A stretch of DNA of 64,000 nucleotides from Betaproteobacteria bacterium (GTDB lineage: Bacteria > Pseudomonadota > Gammaproteobacteria > Burkholderiales > SG8-41). The stretch covers positions 62,001 to 126,000 of the forward strand of contig JACPTK010000099.1 of assembly GCA_016192825.1 (NCBI GenBank), read 5' to 3'. Shown in pieces: positions 8,592 to 19,162 of the stretch. The translations under genes were made by a program, and so were the position numbers. The notes beneath the pieces were generated by a model. It saw only the letters and a program-made list of their open reading frames with translations, had not been told where the DNA came from and searched no databases. Within the stretch, counting starts at the first letter, position 1. Each line of letters opens with the position of its first letter.

Positions 8592-10321
8592 ACCTCTTCC
8601 TTGATCTCCGGCGCGCCCGGCGGCGGCAGCACCACGTTGTCCACCGGCGCGTCCGGCGCCACCGCCAGCAGCCGCAGCGCGCCCGCCATGACCTGGCTGA
8701 ACGCCGGCGCGGCGACCGCGCCGCCGTAGTACCGCCCGGCCGAGGGCTCGTCGATCATCACCGCCACGATCAACCGCGGGCTGGATGCCGGGGCGAGACC
8801 GACGAACGAGGACACGTACTTGTCCGTCGCATAGCCCCTGCCCTCGAGCTTGCGGGCGGTGCCAGTCTTGCCGGCGATGCGATAGCCCGCGATCTGCGCG
8901 CGCGGGGCGGTGCCGCCCGGTTGCACCGCCAACTCCAGCATGTGGCGCACCGCCTGCGCGGTTGCCGGCGAGATTACCCGCAGCGCCTCCGCGGGCGCCT
9001 CGCGCCGCACCAGCGTGACCGACCGCAGCTCGCCGTCGCCGGCGAAAATCAGGTATGCGCGGGCGAGCTGCAGCAACGACATCGAGATGCCGTGGCCGTA
9101 GGCCATGGTGGCCTGCTCGATCGGGCGCCAGCTCGCAGCGGTGCGCAGCTTCCCGGATACCTCGCCCGGAAAGCCCGAGCGCGGCGGCACGCCGAAGCCG
9201 ACCTGGTGGAACAACGTCCACAGCGTCTCGGGCTTCAGGCCGAGCGCCATCTTCGCGGCGCCGATGTTGGAGGATTTTTGTATTACCTGCGCCACGGTAA
9301 GCGCGCCCAGCGGGTAAACGTCGTGGATGGTGCGGTCGCCGATGGTGAGTTGTCCCGGAGCGGTCTGGATGACGCTCTCGGGGCTGACCGTGCCGGCCTC
9401 GAGGGCCGCCGCAACGGTGAAGGGCTTCAACGTCGAGCCGGGCTCGAACAGATCGGTCACCGCGCGGTTGCGCGTGCGCCGGGGATCGAGCCTGCCGCGA
9501 TTGTTGGGATTGAACGAGGGCGCGTTCGCCATCGCCAGCACCTCGCCGCTCAGGGCATCGAGCACCACGATGCCGCCCGCCCGCGCCCGGTGCGCGGCCA
9601 CGGCGGCTTTCAGCTCGCGGTAGGCGAGGTACTGGATCTTGGCGTCGATCGAAAGCCGGAGCGTGGCTCCGTCCTGCGGCGTGCGGATGCTTTCCACGTC
9701 CTCCACGATCTGCCCGAGCCGGTCCCTGATCACGCGCCGGCTGCCCGCCGCCCCGGCGAGCTGCCGCTCGAATGCGAGCTCGAGCGCTTCCTGGCCGTGC
9801 CCGTCGACGTCGGTAAAGCCGATGAGGTGCGCCGTCACTTCGCCCGCCGGGTAATAGCGGCGGTACTCGCGCTGCAGGAACACCCCGGGTATCCCCAGCG
9901 CCACCACGCGCGCCGCCTGCTCCGGCGGCAGTTGCCGCTTGAGATAGAGGAATTCGCGCTTCGAGTCCGCGAGTTTCCGGCGCAGCTCGGCCGCGTCCGT
10001 CTCGAGCAGCCGGGCGAGGCGCTTCACCTGCTCGGGCGTGGCGTCGACGTCGGCCGGGCTCGCCGCCACCGATTCCACCGGGGTCGAGATCGCCAGCGGC
10101 TCGTTGTTTCGGTCCACGATCCGGCCGCGCGTGGGATGGAGCTCGATCACCCGCGAGTAACGCGACTCGCCCTTCTGCTGCAGGAAGTCGTTGTGCAGCC
10201 CCTGGAGATAGAGCGCCCGTCCCGCGAGCGCCGCGAACCAGGCGAGCAGCAGCGCGAGCATCACGCGCGAGCGCCACGCCGGGAGCCTCACCACGAGCTG
10301 CGGGTGGACGGCGGCGCTCAC
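8588..10321 (-). CDS. ftsI: Septal peptidoglycan DD-transpeptidase FtsI (PBP3)
   Basis: FtsI is the class B penicillin-binding protein that crosslinks septal peptidoglycan with FtsW. The 577-residue product has one N-terminal membrane anchor (MLALLLAWFAALAGRALYLQ), the dimerisation domain with HPTRGRIVDRNNEPLA, and a transpeptidase domain with the active-site SxxK in FEPGSTLKPF, the SxN motif in QKSSNIGAAK, and KTGT in AGKTGTARK. The GTG at 10321 overlaps the ftsL stop (GTGA) and gives a protein of family length; the frame extends further upstream but only through ftsL shadow sequence. Confidence 0.95.
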   Translation of the reverse strand: MSAAVHPQLVVRLPAWRSRVMLALLLAWFAALAGRALYLQGLHNDFLQQKGESRYSRVIELHPTRGRIVDRNNEPLAISTPVESVAASPADVDATPEQVKRLARLLETDAAELRRKLADSKREFLYLKRQLPPEQAARVVALGIPGVFLQREYRRYYPAGEVTAHLIGFTDVDGHGQEALELAFERQLAGAAGSRRVIRDRLGQIVEDVESIRTPQDGATLRLSIDAKIQYLAYRELKAAVAAHRARAGGIVVLDALSGEVLAMANAPSFNPNNRGRLDPRRTRNRAVTDLFEPGSTLKPFTVAAALEAGTVSPESVIQTAPGQLTIGDRTIHDVYPLGALTVAQVIQKSSNIGAAKMALGLKPETLWTLFHQVGFGVPPRSGFPGEVSGKLRTAASWRPIEQATMAYGHGISMSLLQLARAYLIFAGDGELRSVTLVRREAPAEALRVISPATAQAVRHMLELAVQPGGTAPRAQIAGYRIAGKTGTARKLEGRGYATDKYVSSFVGLAPASSPRLIVAVMIDEPSAGRYYGGAVAAPAFSQVMAGALRLLAVAPDAPVDNVVLPPPGAPEIKEEV

Positions 10322-10599
10322 GGCCTGCCCTGGTCGCCGGCGGGCGGCACCACCTGGGTGCGGGAAGCCGGGGGCACCCGCATGCCAAGCGACTGCGCGG
10401 CGATCTTCTCCACGCGCGCGTGCGTCGCCCACGTGCTCGCCTCGAGCTGCAGCTGGCCCCACTCGACCTCGATCTGCCGGGCGAGATCCTGCTCCTTCTG
10501 CAGCTCGACATAAAGCTTGCGCGCCTGGTGCTGGGAGGTGACGAGCCCGAGCGCGCAGGCAGTCAGCGCGGCGACGAGGAGGAAATTGAGCCGGGCCAT
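10318..10599 (-). CDS. ftsL: Cell division protein FtsL
   Basis: FtsL is a small bitopic divisome protein that forms the FtsQLB complex. The 93-residue product has a short cytoplasmic MARLN head, one transmembrane helix (FLLVAALTACALGLVTSQ) and a periplasmic leucine-zipper-like coiled coil (QARKLYVELQKEQDLARQIE). Primary identity is always weak in this family; size, topology and location between rsmH and ftsI identify it. The start ATG at 10599 directly follows the rsmH stop. Confidence 0.93.
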   Translation of the reverse strand: MARLNFLLVAALTACALGLVTSQHQARKLYVELQKEQDLARQIEVEWGQLQLEASTWATHARVEKIAAQSLGMRVPPASRTQVVPPAGDQGRP

Positions 10600-11529
10600 T
10601 CAGCCACCCAGTCTCTCGGCGACCCGCATCACCGCGCTCCGGGCGCGGGGATTGGCGTCGACCTCGGCGGCCCGCGGCCGCACCGGGCGTCCGATGAGCG
10701 CGAGCCGCGGCCGGGGCAGATCGCGCGCCCGCAGCGGCAGCCGCGGCGGCAGCCGGTCCGGGCGCGCGTTATCGCGCAGGAACCGCTTGACGATGCGGTC
10801 CTCCAGCGAGTGGAAGCTGATCACCACCAGACGCCCCGCGGGTGCGAGCAGTTCCACGCATTGCGGCAGGGCTAGCGACAATTCCTCAAGCTCCTGATTA
10901 ACGTAAATCCGTAGAGCCTGAAACGTGCGCGTCGCCGGATCCTGTTGTGGCTCGCGCGCAGGAACGGCCGCTGCCACGAGCGCGGCAAGTTGTCGTGTGG
11001 TGCCAACAGGTCCCCGCGATCGAGCCGCAACAATCGCTGCTGCAATCTGTTTAGCAAACCGTTCTTCGCCATGGGTTCTTATGACCTCCCGGATTTCGTG
11101 CTCGGCCGCGTGCGCGAGCCAGTCGGCGGCCGTGATGCCGCTGCCCGGATCCATGCGCATGTCGAGCGGCGCGTCGTGACGGAAGCTGAAGCCGCGGGCG
11201 GCTTCGTCGAGTTGCGGCGAGGACACGCCAAGATCGAGCAGAATGCCGTCCGCCCGGCTGACGCCCGCCTCGGCCGCCAGCTCGGCGAGCCGGCTGAACC
11301 GACCGTGCAGGATGTGAAAACGACTGTCATCAATCTCTCCTCCCGCCGCCACCGCCTGCGGATCGCGGTCGAGGGCGATCAGCCGCCCCGCCGCGCCGAG
11401 CCGCGCCAGGATCAGCCGGCTGTGCCCACCGCGACCGAACGTGCAGTCGATGTAGCGGCCGTCACCGCGCACCTTCAAACCGTCAACTGCTTCCTCCAAC
11501 AGGACCGCGGTATGTGAGCCCCCGCTCAC
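10600..11529 (-). CDS. rsmH: 16S rRNA (cytosine(1402)-N(4))-methyltransferase RsmH
   Basis: RsmH (MraW) N4-methylates C1402 of 16S rRNA using SAM. The 309-residue protein shows [14 protein letters not shown], the SAM loop [31 protein letters not shown], the APLDMRMD motif and [15 protein letters not shown]. The start is a GTG at 11529 that overlaps the mraZ stop (GTGA), indicating translational coupling. Its partner methylase for the same nucleotide, rsmI, lies at 15.3 kb. Confidence 0.96.
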   Translation of the reverse strand: MSGGSHTAVLLEEAVDGLKVRGDGRYIDCTFGRGGHSRLILARLGAAGRLIALDRDPQAVAAGGEIDDSRFHILHGRFSRLAELAAEAGVSRADGILLDLGVSSPQLDEAARGFSFRHDAPLDMRMDPGSGITAADWLAHAAEHEIREVIRTHGEERFAKQIAAAIVAARSRGPVGTTRQLAALVAAAVPAREPQQDPATRTFQALRIYVNQELEELSLALPQCVELLAPAGRLVVISFHSLEDRIVKRFLRDNARPDRLPPRLPLRARDLPRPRLALIGRPVRPRAAEVDANPRARSAVMRVAERLGG

Positions 11530-11972
11530 AAGGAGAAGCCCTCCAGCTCAGGCGGAAGCCCGCCCGGGCCAAAACCGCCGCCCTGCTCCATCCGCTGTTC
11601 CCAGTTGTCCTCGTTCCACAGCTCGAATTTGTTGCCCTGCCCGACCAGCGTCACGGCCTTCTCGAGCTGCGCGTAGCCGCGCAGCGCCGCCGGCACCAGG
11701 ATGCGTCCGGTCGCATCCATCACGGCGTCCTCCGCGTAGCCGACCAGGCGCCGCTGCAATTCGCGTATCTGCGCGTTGAAGCTCGACAGCGCCATCAGCT
11801 TCTGCTCGATCGGCTCCCAGTCGGGAAGCGGGTAGATGAGCAGGCAGCGGTCGGAGTCTGCGGTGATGACGAGATGGCCGCTGCAGCGCGCGGCGAGGGC
11901 GTCGCGAAACCGGGACGGCACCGCAAGCCTCCCCTTGCTGTCGAGATTCAGTTGCGCGATGCCGCGAAACAC
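11526..11972 (-). CDS. mraZ: Transcriptional regulator MraZ
   Basis: MraZ is an AbrB-fold DNA-binding protein that represses its own dcw operon. The 148-residue product contains both SpoVT/AbrB half-repeats: [19 protein letters not shown] near residues 8-26 and [18 protein letters not shown] near residues 84-101. It is the first gene of the operon, and its binding boxes are visible about 60 bp upstream of the ATG at 11972. Confidence 0.95.
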   Translation of the reverse strand: MFRGIAQLNLDSKGRLAVPSRFRDALAARCSGHLVITADSDRCLLIYPLPDWEPIEQKLMALSSFNAQIRELQRRLVGYAEDAVMDATGRILVPAALRGYAQLEKAVTLVGQGNKFELWNEDNWEQRMEQGGGFGPGGLPPELEGFSL

Positions 11973-12030
11973 GGGTCCCCCTTGAATCGCGGGACAACAC
12001 CACCCTGCTTACTCCATGGCGGCGATTTAT

Positions 12031-12083
12031 CCCACTTTTCTCCACTTCTTCCCACTATATTGGAAAGACGTGGAAGCGGTCAA
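12031..12083 (-). promoter_or_regulatory. dcw operon promoter with three MraZ boxes
   Basis: Read on the minus strand, three direct repeats of the form TGGGA/TGGAG lie exactly 10 bp apart (complements at 12031-12035, 12041-12045 and 12051-12055), which matches the described MraZ box TGGGN-N5. A sigma70-like promoter overlaps them: TTGACC at 12083-12078, an 18-bp spacer, and TATAGT at 12059-12054. MraZ bound here would cover the -10 element, fitting autorepression. Confidence 0.85.
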
Positions 12084-12258
12084 GGGTTCCCCAAGCGTTT
12101 TCTTTTTTCAGGACAATGACTTATGAGGCAAAATTGAGGCTGTTTTTAGCTTGTATTTGCATTGTAATTAACCCTTAAAAACAGGGTACTGAAAATCGAA
12201 GCGAAAGTAATACTTTAACTTTGCCCCAAGTGGGGGCACTGCCGGTAGGGAATTGGAA

Positions 12259-12282
12259 CGGTGTTGCGGCGAGGCAACACCG
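12259..12282 (-). terminator. Possible hairpin terminator downstream of rnpB
   Basis: A perfect 9-bp stem (CGGTGTTGC / GCAACACCG) with a 6-nt loop lies about 20 bp past the 3' end of rnpB. It lacks a clear U run on the minus strand, so its role as a terminator is uncertain. Confidence 0.35.
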
Positions 12283-12300
12283 GGGCTGAATAATAAAGAG

Positions 12301-12818
<518 letters not shown>

Positions 12819-12929
12819 GAAGCGTATTCTACCAGCTGCGCCGGTGAAGTTCGCCGGCGTGAACCGCGCCAAGCGCGTGCCCCTCCAAACCCATGACCGG
12901 GACACCCTTCCCGGCGAGAGGAGGTTGCT

Positions 12930-13448
12930 ATGCTGATGCGACGCAGACTCTACTTCCTGCTCCCCGATGTTGACAGTGCGCGCGGCATGCTCAACGAGAT
13001 GCTGCTCGCCCGGATCGAGGTGAAACACATCCGCTTTCTCGGCAGGCGCGGCCAGCTGCCGGCGGACCTACCCGAGGCCAATTTCCTGCAGAAGACCGAC
13101 ATCGTGCACGGCGCGCAGCTCGGCCTCGGCGTCGGCGGCGTTACCGGCATCCTTTTCGGTGTGCTGCTGGTATGGTTCCCGCCGGAAGGTCTGAAGCTGC
13201 AACTGGTGACCGTGCTCGTGACGACGGTTGTGGGCGCCCTCTTCGGCGTGTGGGTTTCCAGCATGGCCGCGAGCTCGGTCCCGAACTCGAAATTGAAGCG
13301 CTTTCAAGCGGACATCGAGCAGGGCAAGGTACTGATGATGGTGGACGTTCCCATGCTGCAAGCCACGGAGATCTCGGCCCTGGTCATCCAGCGTCATCCG
13401 GAAGTGGTTTCCGGCGGCTTCGAGCCGACGATCCCCGCCTTTCCGTAG
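12930..13448 (+). CDS. DUF1269-like membrane protein
   Basis: Function unknown. The 172-residue product starts MLMRRRLYFLLPDVDSARGM, followed by a soluble segment predicting a short alpha/beta fold. Two hydrophobic spans follow (about residues 65-85, GLGVGGVTGILFGVLLVW, and 92-110), with a C-terminal tail that contains VLMMVDVPM. This resembles DUF1269 proteins, which carry a glycine-rich membrane hairpin. A strong ribosome site, GAGAGGAGG, ends 5 bp before the ATG. It stands alone between rnpB and chaC, each on the opposite strand. Confidence 0.75.
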   Translation: MLMRRRLYFLLPDVDSARGMLNEMLLARIEVKHIRFLGRRGQLPADLPEANFLQKTDIVHGAQLGLGVGGVTGILFGVLLVWFPPEGLKLQLVTVLVTTVVGALFGVWVSSMAASSVPNSKLKRFQADIEQGKVLMMVDVPMLQATEISALVIQRHPEVVSGGFEPTIPAFP

Positions 13449-13525
13449 CCGCCCGCGCATCCGGACGCCGCGGGGGAAAGAGCGTGGGTTGTGGGTGGTG
13501 GATCGAGCCTGACGACCGCGTTCGT

Positions 13526-13555
13526 CGAATCACGACCCACGATTCACGAATCACG
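13526..13555. repeat. 7-bp array downstream of chaC
   Basis: CGAATCA, CGACCCA, CGATTCA, CGAATCA; ends as the chaC stop region begins. Confidence 0.75.
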
Positions 13556-14141
13556 GCTTTTGGAGGGCACGGACCGCCTCCATCACGCGCAACAGATGGT
13601 GGTCGCGCACGCCAAGCTCGGCGAGATGCTTGAGGGTGCGCACGAGATACTCGACGTTCGATCCACGGTCTCCGCAGCAATTGGCGATCAGTTCGGCGGT
13701 GCGCTCGGTCGGAAGCGTCCCCGCGTAGCCGGGATGCAGCGGATTCGCGACGAAGGTGAGGACCCGCGCCGTCCGCCCCGGCAGCCGGGCGCGCAGCAGG
13801 CGCGGATGATAGACGCCGCGTCGCATTTCGCGCTCCCACAAGGCGTCGAGCGAAGCGGCCACGTCGGCCGCGGCGATCCGGAAAGCGATGCCGCGACAGG
13901 CGCCGCCGCGGTCGAGGCCGAGCACCAGACCGGGCCGCTCCGGCGTGCCGCGCCAGCGGCTCGAATAGATGCACAGCTCGCGATGATAGCCGTAGATCAG
14001 CGCCGGCGCCCAGTCCACATAGGGAAAGCCGGGATTCCACATGATCGATCCGTAGCCGAATATCCACTGGTCCCCCCTGGGAAGCTCGAGTTCCGAGGGC
14101 CGCGGAAAGGGGTGAACGCTGTCTGCCGTGGCGACGCTCAT
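13551..14141 (-). CDS. chaC: Glutathione-specific gamma-glutamylcyclotransferase (ChaC family)
   Basis: ChaC enzymes cleave glutathione to 5-oxoproline and Cys-Gly in the cytosol. The 196-residue product carries the substrate-loop signature IFGYGSIMWNPGFPY near residues 24-38, RWRGTPERPGLVLGL, and a WEREMRRGVY segment containing the family catalytic glutamate. The start is the ATG at 14141 (MSVATADSVHPF); the open frame extends further but overlaps pyrC. The stop is preceded downstream by a 7-bp array at 13526-13555. Confidence 0.88.
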   Translation of the reverse strand: MSVATADSVHPFPRPSELELPRGDQWIFGYGSIMWNPGFPYVDWAPALIYGYHRELCIYSSRWRGTPERPGLVLGLDRGGACRGIAFRIAAADVAASLDALWEREMRRGVYHPRLLRARLPGRTARVLTFVANPLHPGYAGTLPTERTAELIANCCGDRGSNVEYLVRTLKHLAELGVRDHHLLRVMEAVRALQKP

Positions 14142-14172
14142 GCCGGATCTAACGCGCGACCAAGGACCGGGA

Positions 14173-15210
14173 TTACGCGAGCTTCCACGCCACCCTCGCG
14201 CCCGCGCGCAAGGGAACCAGCCGCTCGGCGCCGAAGGGAATTTCCTGCGGGACATCCCACGGCGCTTCCACGAGCGTGATGCGCTCGCCGTTTACGGGCA
14301 GGCCGTAGAACTGCGGCCCGTGGCGGCTGGCGAAGCCCTCCAGGCGCCCCAGCGCGCCCGCTGCCGCGAATGCCTCGGCATAGAGCTCGATGGCGGCGTG
14401 TGCGGTATAGATCCCGGCGCAACCGCAATCGGTCTCCTTGGTGTGGCGCGCGTGCGGGGCGCTGTCGGTGCCGAGAAAGAACCGAAGATCGCCGCTGACC
14501 GCGGCGCCGACGAGCGCCCGGCGATGCGCCTCCCGCTTCAGCACCGGCAGGCAGTAATGATGCGGGCGGATGCCGCCGGCGAACATCGCATTGCGGTTGA
14601 GCAGCAGGTGGTGCGCGGTGAGGGTCGCCGCCACGCGCGGGCCCGCCGCCATCACGAAATCCGCCGCTTCTTTCGTGGTGATGTGCTCCAGGACCACCTT
14701 GAGGCCGGCGTAGCGCCGGGTCAGCGGCGCCAGCACGCGATCGATGAACACCTTCTCGCGGTCGAAAACATCCACCTCCGGATCGGTGACCTCGCCGTGC
14801 ACCAGCAGCGGCACGCCGTGCTTTTCCATGGCCTCCAGCGCGGGGTGGCAGCGGGCGATGTCGGTCACGCCGGCGTCCGAGTGCGTCGTGGCCCCGGCCG
14901 GATAATACTTGACCGCGTGGACCGCGCCGCTGGCGCGCGCCTGCTCGATCTCCGCGGGCGGCGTGTTATCGGTCAGGTAAAGCGTCATCAGGGGCTCGAA
15001 GCGGGCGCCCGCGGGCAGCGCGGCGAGGATGCGGCCGCGATATTCGAGCGCCCGCTGCGTGGTCGTGACCGGGGGCTTGAGATTCGGCATCACGATCGCG
15101 CGCGCAAAGCGCCGCGCGGTGTCGGGCAGCACCGAGCGCAGGTGCTCGCCGTCGCGCAGGTGCAGGTGCCAGTCGTCGGGACGCGTGATCGTTATTGTTC
15201 TCATCGGCAT
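14173..15210 (-). CDS. pyrC: Dihydroorotase PyrC
   Basis: PyrC cyclises N-carbamoyl-L-aspartate to dihydroorotate in pyrimidine synthesis. The 345-residue length fits the class II E. coli-type enzyme. Motifs are [12 protein letters not shown] (zinc-binding HxH), [26 protein letters not shown] (the lysine that is carboxylated), [24 protein letters not shown] and [16 protein letters not shown]. The frame is open upstream to 15297, but those codons are repeat-array sequence (15232-15312), so ATG 15210 or 15204 is the likely start. Confidence 0.94.
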   Translation of the reverse strand: MPMRTITITRPDDWHLHLRDGEHLRSVLPDTARRFARAIVMPNLKPPVTTTQRALEYRGRILAALPAGARFEPLMTLYLTDNTPPAEIEQARASGAVHAVKYYPAGATTHSDAGVTDIARCHPALEAMEKHGVPLLVHGEVTDPEVDVFDREKVFIDRVLAPLTRRYAGLKVVLEHITTKEAADFVMAAGPRVAATLTAHHLLLNRNAMFAGGIRPHHYCLPVLKREAHRRALVGAAVSGDLRFFLGTDSAPHARHTKETDCGCAGIYTAHAAIELYAEAFAAAGALGRLEGFASRHGPQFYGLPVNGERITLVEAPWDVPQEIPFGAERLVPLRAGARVAWKLA

Positions 15211-15231
15211 GGGAATGGTAGCGGGAACGGC

Positions 15232-15312
15232 GTGAATCGTGATTCGTGATTCGTGAATCGGCGCCCGGCCTGGGTTGTGAGTCGAATCACGAATCACCCA
15301 TCACGAATCACG
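15232..15312. repeat. Inverted pair of 7-bp arrays between rsmI and pyrC
   Basis: GTGAATC/GTGATTC units (15232-15259) face CGAATCA units (15283-15310) across a GC-rich core. The rsmI stop lies inside the second array. Confidence 0.85.
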
Positions 15313-16180
15313 GTTTCTTCAGCTCGAGCGCGAGCCTGTAGAGTTCCTTTTTCCCGCCACCGCCGATCCGGGCGGCGAGATCGACCGCCTGCCTGAGCGG
15401 CAATTCCGGCAGCAGCACTTCGAGGGCGCGGCGCCCGGCCTCGTCGCCCGCCGGCGCGCCGACGGCGCCCTCGACGATCAGCACGAATTCCCCCTTGCGC
15501 CGCAGCGCGTTGCCGGCGAGCCATTCCACCGCTTCCGCCAGGGCGCATTCGTGCAGGGTCTCGAACAGCTTGGTGAGCTCGCGCGCGAGCACGATGCGCC
15601 GCTCTCCGCCAAGCCCGTCCCGCAGATCGGCCACGCAGGCCTCGACACGATGCGGCGCCTCGTGGAACACCAGCGTGAACGGCAGCGGCGCCAGCGCCGC
15701 GAGCGCCCGGCGGCGGGCGGCGGATCGCTCGGGCAGAAAGCCGTAGAACAGGAAATGCGGCGAGGCGAATCCCGAAGCCGAGAGGGCGGCGACCGCTGCA
15801 TTGGGACCCGGCACCGGCGTCACCGGGTAGCCGGCGCCGCGCACCGCGGCGACCAGCAGGGCGCCGGGATCGGAGATCGCCGGCGTGCCGGCGTCGCAGG
15901 TGAGCGCCAGCGACTTGCCCGCTGCGAGCAGCGCCAGCACCTGTCCCGCGGCGCGCCGCTCGTTGTGCTCGTGGACCGCGATCAGCCGCGTGGCGATGCC
16001 GTAATGGGCGAGCAGACGCCTCGTAACCCGCGTGTCCTCCGCCGCCACCGCGTCGACGCGCCGCAGGACGTCGAGCGCCCGCTGGCTGATATCGGCGAGA
16101 TTTCCAATGGGGGTGGCCACTACATATAATGTCGCTCTCCGCTCCTCCCCGGCTCCCCCATGCGCTGCGGCGTGCTCCAT
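15308..16180 (-). CDS. rsmI: 16S rRNA (cytidine(1402)-2'-O)-methyltransferase RsmI
   Basis: RsmI 2'-O-methylates C1402 of 16S rRNA. The 290-residue protein has the tetrapyrrole-methylase fold with LYVVATPIGNLADIS, AAEDTRVTRRLLAHYGI, CDAGTPAISDPG, PVPGPNAAVAALSASG and FYGFLPERSAAR. Start at ATG 16180. Its stop codon lies inside a 7-bp array. It is divergent from the lpoA-yraN-diaA-dolP group, the same arrangement as yraL-yraM-yraN-yraO-yraP in E. coli. Confidence 0.95.
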   Translation of the reverse strand: MEHAAAHGGAGEERRATLYVVATPIGNLADISQRALDVLRRVDAVAAEDTRVTRRLLAHYGIATRLIAVHEHNERRAAGQVLALLAAGKSLALTCDAGTPAISDPGALLVAAVRGAGYPVTPVPGPNAAVAALSASGFASPHFLFYGFLPERSAARRRALAALAPLPFTLVFHEAPHRVEACVADLRDGLGGERRIVLARELTKLFETLHECALAEAVEWLAGNALRRKGEFVLIVEGAVGAPAGDEAGRRALEVLLPELPLRQAVDLAARIGGGGKKELYRLALELKKP

Positions 16181-16198
16181 TGCTGGCTCGTAGTGCCC

Positions 16199-16432
16199 CT
16201 AGCAGCTTGTCGGGCGTTCGCCGAGACAAGCTGCTAAATTGAATAAATACCCCATTTCAGCCTGTCGGCTCGACGATAACCAGGAGCGACTACCCATGCA
16301 TTCACACCCATCATTGATGACGCCAAGTCCGACAGGCTCCTAGATTGGTCGCTCTCCAAAACTTCATTCAAGATCCTCGGGCGGTTTTGCTTCTAGCAGC
16401 CCGTCGGATGCTTGGGTCCGTCGGGCTGCTAG
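16199..16432. repeat. Cluster of three REP-like stem-loops upstream of the lpoA-like gene
   Basis: CTAGCAGCTTGTCGG...CGAGACAAGCTGCTA (16199-16236), a wider pair AGCCTGTCGG...TCCGACAGGCT (16259-16338) and CTAGCAGCCCG...CGGGCTGCTAG (16393-16432). The third overlaps the gene start. Confidence 0.75.
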
Positions 16433-17582
16433 TTGCGGCCGTACTATACGGTGGCACTCCTGCGTTGGCCAGCGAACCCGCGGTGAGCTCGCCCGCTTCG
16501 CCGCCGCCCGAGCTGAGCGCGCCCGTACCGCTTCCGCCGGCTCCGGCTGCGCGCCGCGACAAGCCGCGGGCTCCGGCCGCGGGCGACGACAAGCTGTCGC
16601 CTCCCGCGGAAGACAAAGTGCCGCACATCGCGCTGTTGCTGCCGCTCAGCTCCAAGGCGTTCGGGCGGCACGCCGAGGCCGTGAACGACGGCTTTCTCGC
16701 CGCCGCAAAGGTGCACGGCGACGCGGCGCTTCCGGTACGCGCCTACGCCACCGGCGACGACCCGGAGCAGGTCGTGAAGACCTACATCAAGGCCGTGAAC
16801 GCCGGCGCCCGGATCGTGGTCGGGCCGCTGACGCGCGACGGCGTCACTGCGATCGCCGGCAGCGCGGCCGTGCTGGTGCCCACCCTCGCGCTCAACGTGC
16901 CCGAGGGCCGGCTCGACCCGCTGTCCGGGATTTACGTGCTGAGCCTGCAGATCGAGGCCGAGGCGCGGCAGGTGGCGCAGCTCGCTTACCAGGAGGGCTT
17001 CCGCAAGGTCATCACGATCAACGGCGATACCCCGCTCCTCAAGCGCATCCACCAGGCGTTCGTCGAGGAATTCACCCGCCTCGGCGGCGCGCACGTCATC
17101 GCCTACGATTTCACCACCGACCCCGAATACCTTGCCCGCATCAGAACGGTCGCAAGCGGCGGATCCGTCGATACGGCCTTCCTCGCACTTGACTTCACGA
17201 GGGCGCGCCTCGCCCGTCCTTACCTCGGGGCGCTGCCGGTCTACGCCACGTCGCAAGTGCACTCCGGCAACACCGGGCCACTCATCGGCTACGACCTGGC
17301 CGGCGTGCGCTTCCTCGACATGCCCTGGCTGCTGCAGCCCGACCACCCGGCCGTGATGGTCTATCCACGGCCAGGCTTCCGCGGCGACGTCGAGCTCGAC
17401 CGCTTCTACGCGCTCGGCATCGACGCTTTCCGGATCGCGCTGACGCTGCTCTCGGGCAGGGCCGACGCCGCCCTGGACGGCGTGACCGGACGGCTCACGC
17501 TGAGCCGCGACCATCAGTTCGCCCGCGGCCTCACCACCGCGCAGTTCGCCGACGGCAAGCTCACCGTGGTGCGCGAACGCCC

Positions 17583-17586
<4 letters not shown>
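16408..17586 (+). CDS. LpoA-like penicillin-binding protein activator
   Basis: LpoA-type proteins activate PBP1A at the outer membrane. The product has a signal-like hydrophobic stretch (MLGSVGLLVAAVLYGGTPALA), a Pro/Ala-rich linker (about residues 24-65), and a periplasmic-binding type I domain starting HIALLLPLSSKAFGRHAEAV and holding ARIVVGPLTRDGVTAIA. I see no lipobox cysteine, unlike enteric LpoA. The 5' end lies in a stem-loop repeat (16393-16432), which supplies the ATG and part of the signal sequence; upstream TTG codons at 16387 or 16345 would add an arginine-containing n-region. The neighbours yraN, diaA and dolP support the assignment. Confidence 0.82.
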
Positions 17587-18552
<966 letters not shown>

Positions 18553-19122
18553 ATGCGCCAGACCCTTGCGTTGTTGATGCTCGCCGTATTCCCGCTGCTG
18601 CATGGTTGCGCGCCGCTGGTGGTAGGCGGCGCCGCGGCCGGGGGCGCCATGGTCGCCCAGGACCGCCGCACCGTGGGAACCATCACCGAGGACGAAGGCA
18701 TCGAGCTGAAGGCCGCCAGTCGCATCGGCGAGCGCTTCCGGGACGGCATCCACCTCAACGTCACCAGCTACAACCGCATGGTGCTGGTCACCGGCGAAGT
18801 ACCCGACGCCGCGGCCAGGGCCGAAGTCGAGCGCATCGCGCGCGGCGTGGAGAACGTGCGCGGCGTCTATAACGAGACCCTCGTCGCCGGCATCAGCTCG
18901 TACACCGCGCGCAGCAACGACGCCATCATCACCTCCAAGGTCAAAGCGCGCTTCCTCGACGCGGGCAAGTTCAACGCGCTGCACGTGAAGGTGGTGACCG
19001 AGAACAGCATCGTCTATCTGCTGGGCTTGGTCAGCAGGAAGGAAGCCGCCGACGCGACCGAGATCGCCCGCACCACGAGCGGCGTGCAGAAGGTGGTCAG
19101 GGTTTTCGAGTATCTGGACTGA
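18553..19122 (+). CDS. dolP: DolP-like outer-membrane lipoprotein with two BON domains
   Basis: DolP (YraP) is a lipoprotein of the outer membrane that helps maintain envelope integrity. The 189-residue product has a lipoprotein signal ending LLHGC (Cys near residue 19), a glycine-rich linker, and two BON domains at about residues 48-115 and 124-189 (NVTSYNRMVLVTGEVPD; VVTENSIVYLLGLVSRKEA). The ATG follows the diaA stop at once. The stop codon falls within the first unit of a GAGTGCT array. Confidence 0.92.
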   Translation: MRQTLALLMLAVFPLLHGCAPLVVGGAAAGGAMVAQDRRTVGTITEDEGIELKAASRIGERFRDGIHLNVTSYNRMVLVTGEVPDAAARAEVERIARGVENVRGVYNETLVAGISSYTARSNDAIITSKVKARFLDAGKFNALHVKVVTENSIVYLLGLVSRKEAADATEIARTTSGVQKVVRVFEYLD

Positions 19123-19162
19123 GTGCCGAGTGCTGAGTGCTGAGTGCTGAGGACCGAGGAAT
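19121..19162. repeat. 7-bp array after dolP
   Basis: GAGTGCC, three GAGTGCT units, GAGGACC, GAGGAAT. It contains the last two bases of the dolP stop and the possible ATG of rfaE2. Confidence 0.8.

Noticed and set aside
5658-10511. A 1617-codon open frame on the minus strand
   Set aside because: It joins the true frames of murF and most of murE to shadow sequence of ftsI and ftsL. Only the murE and murF parts have family motifs.
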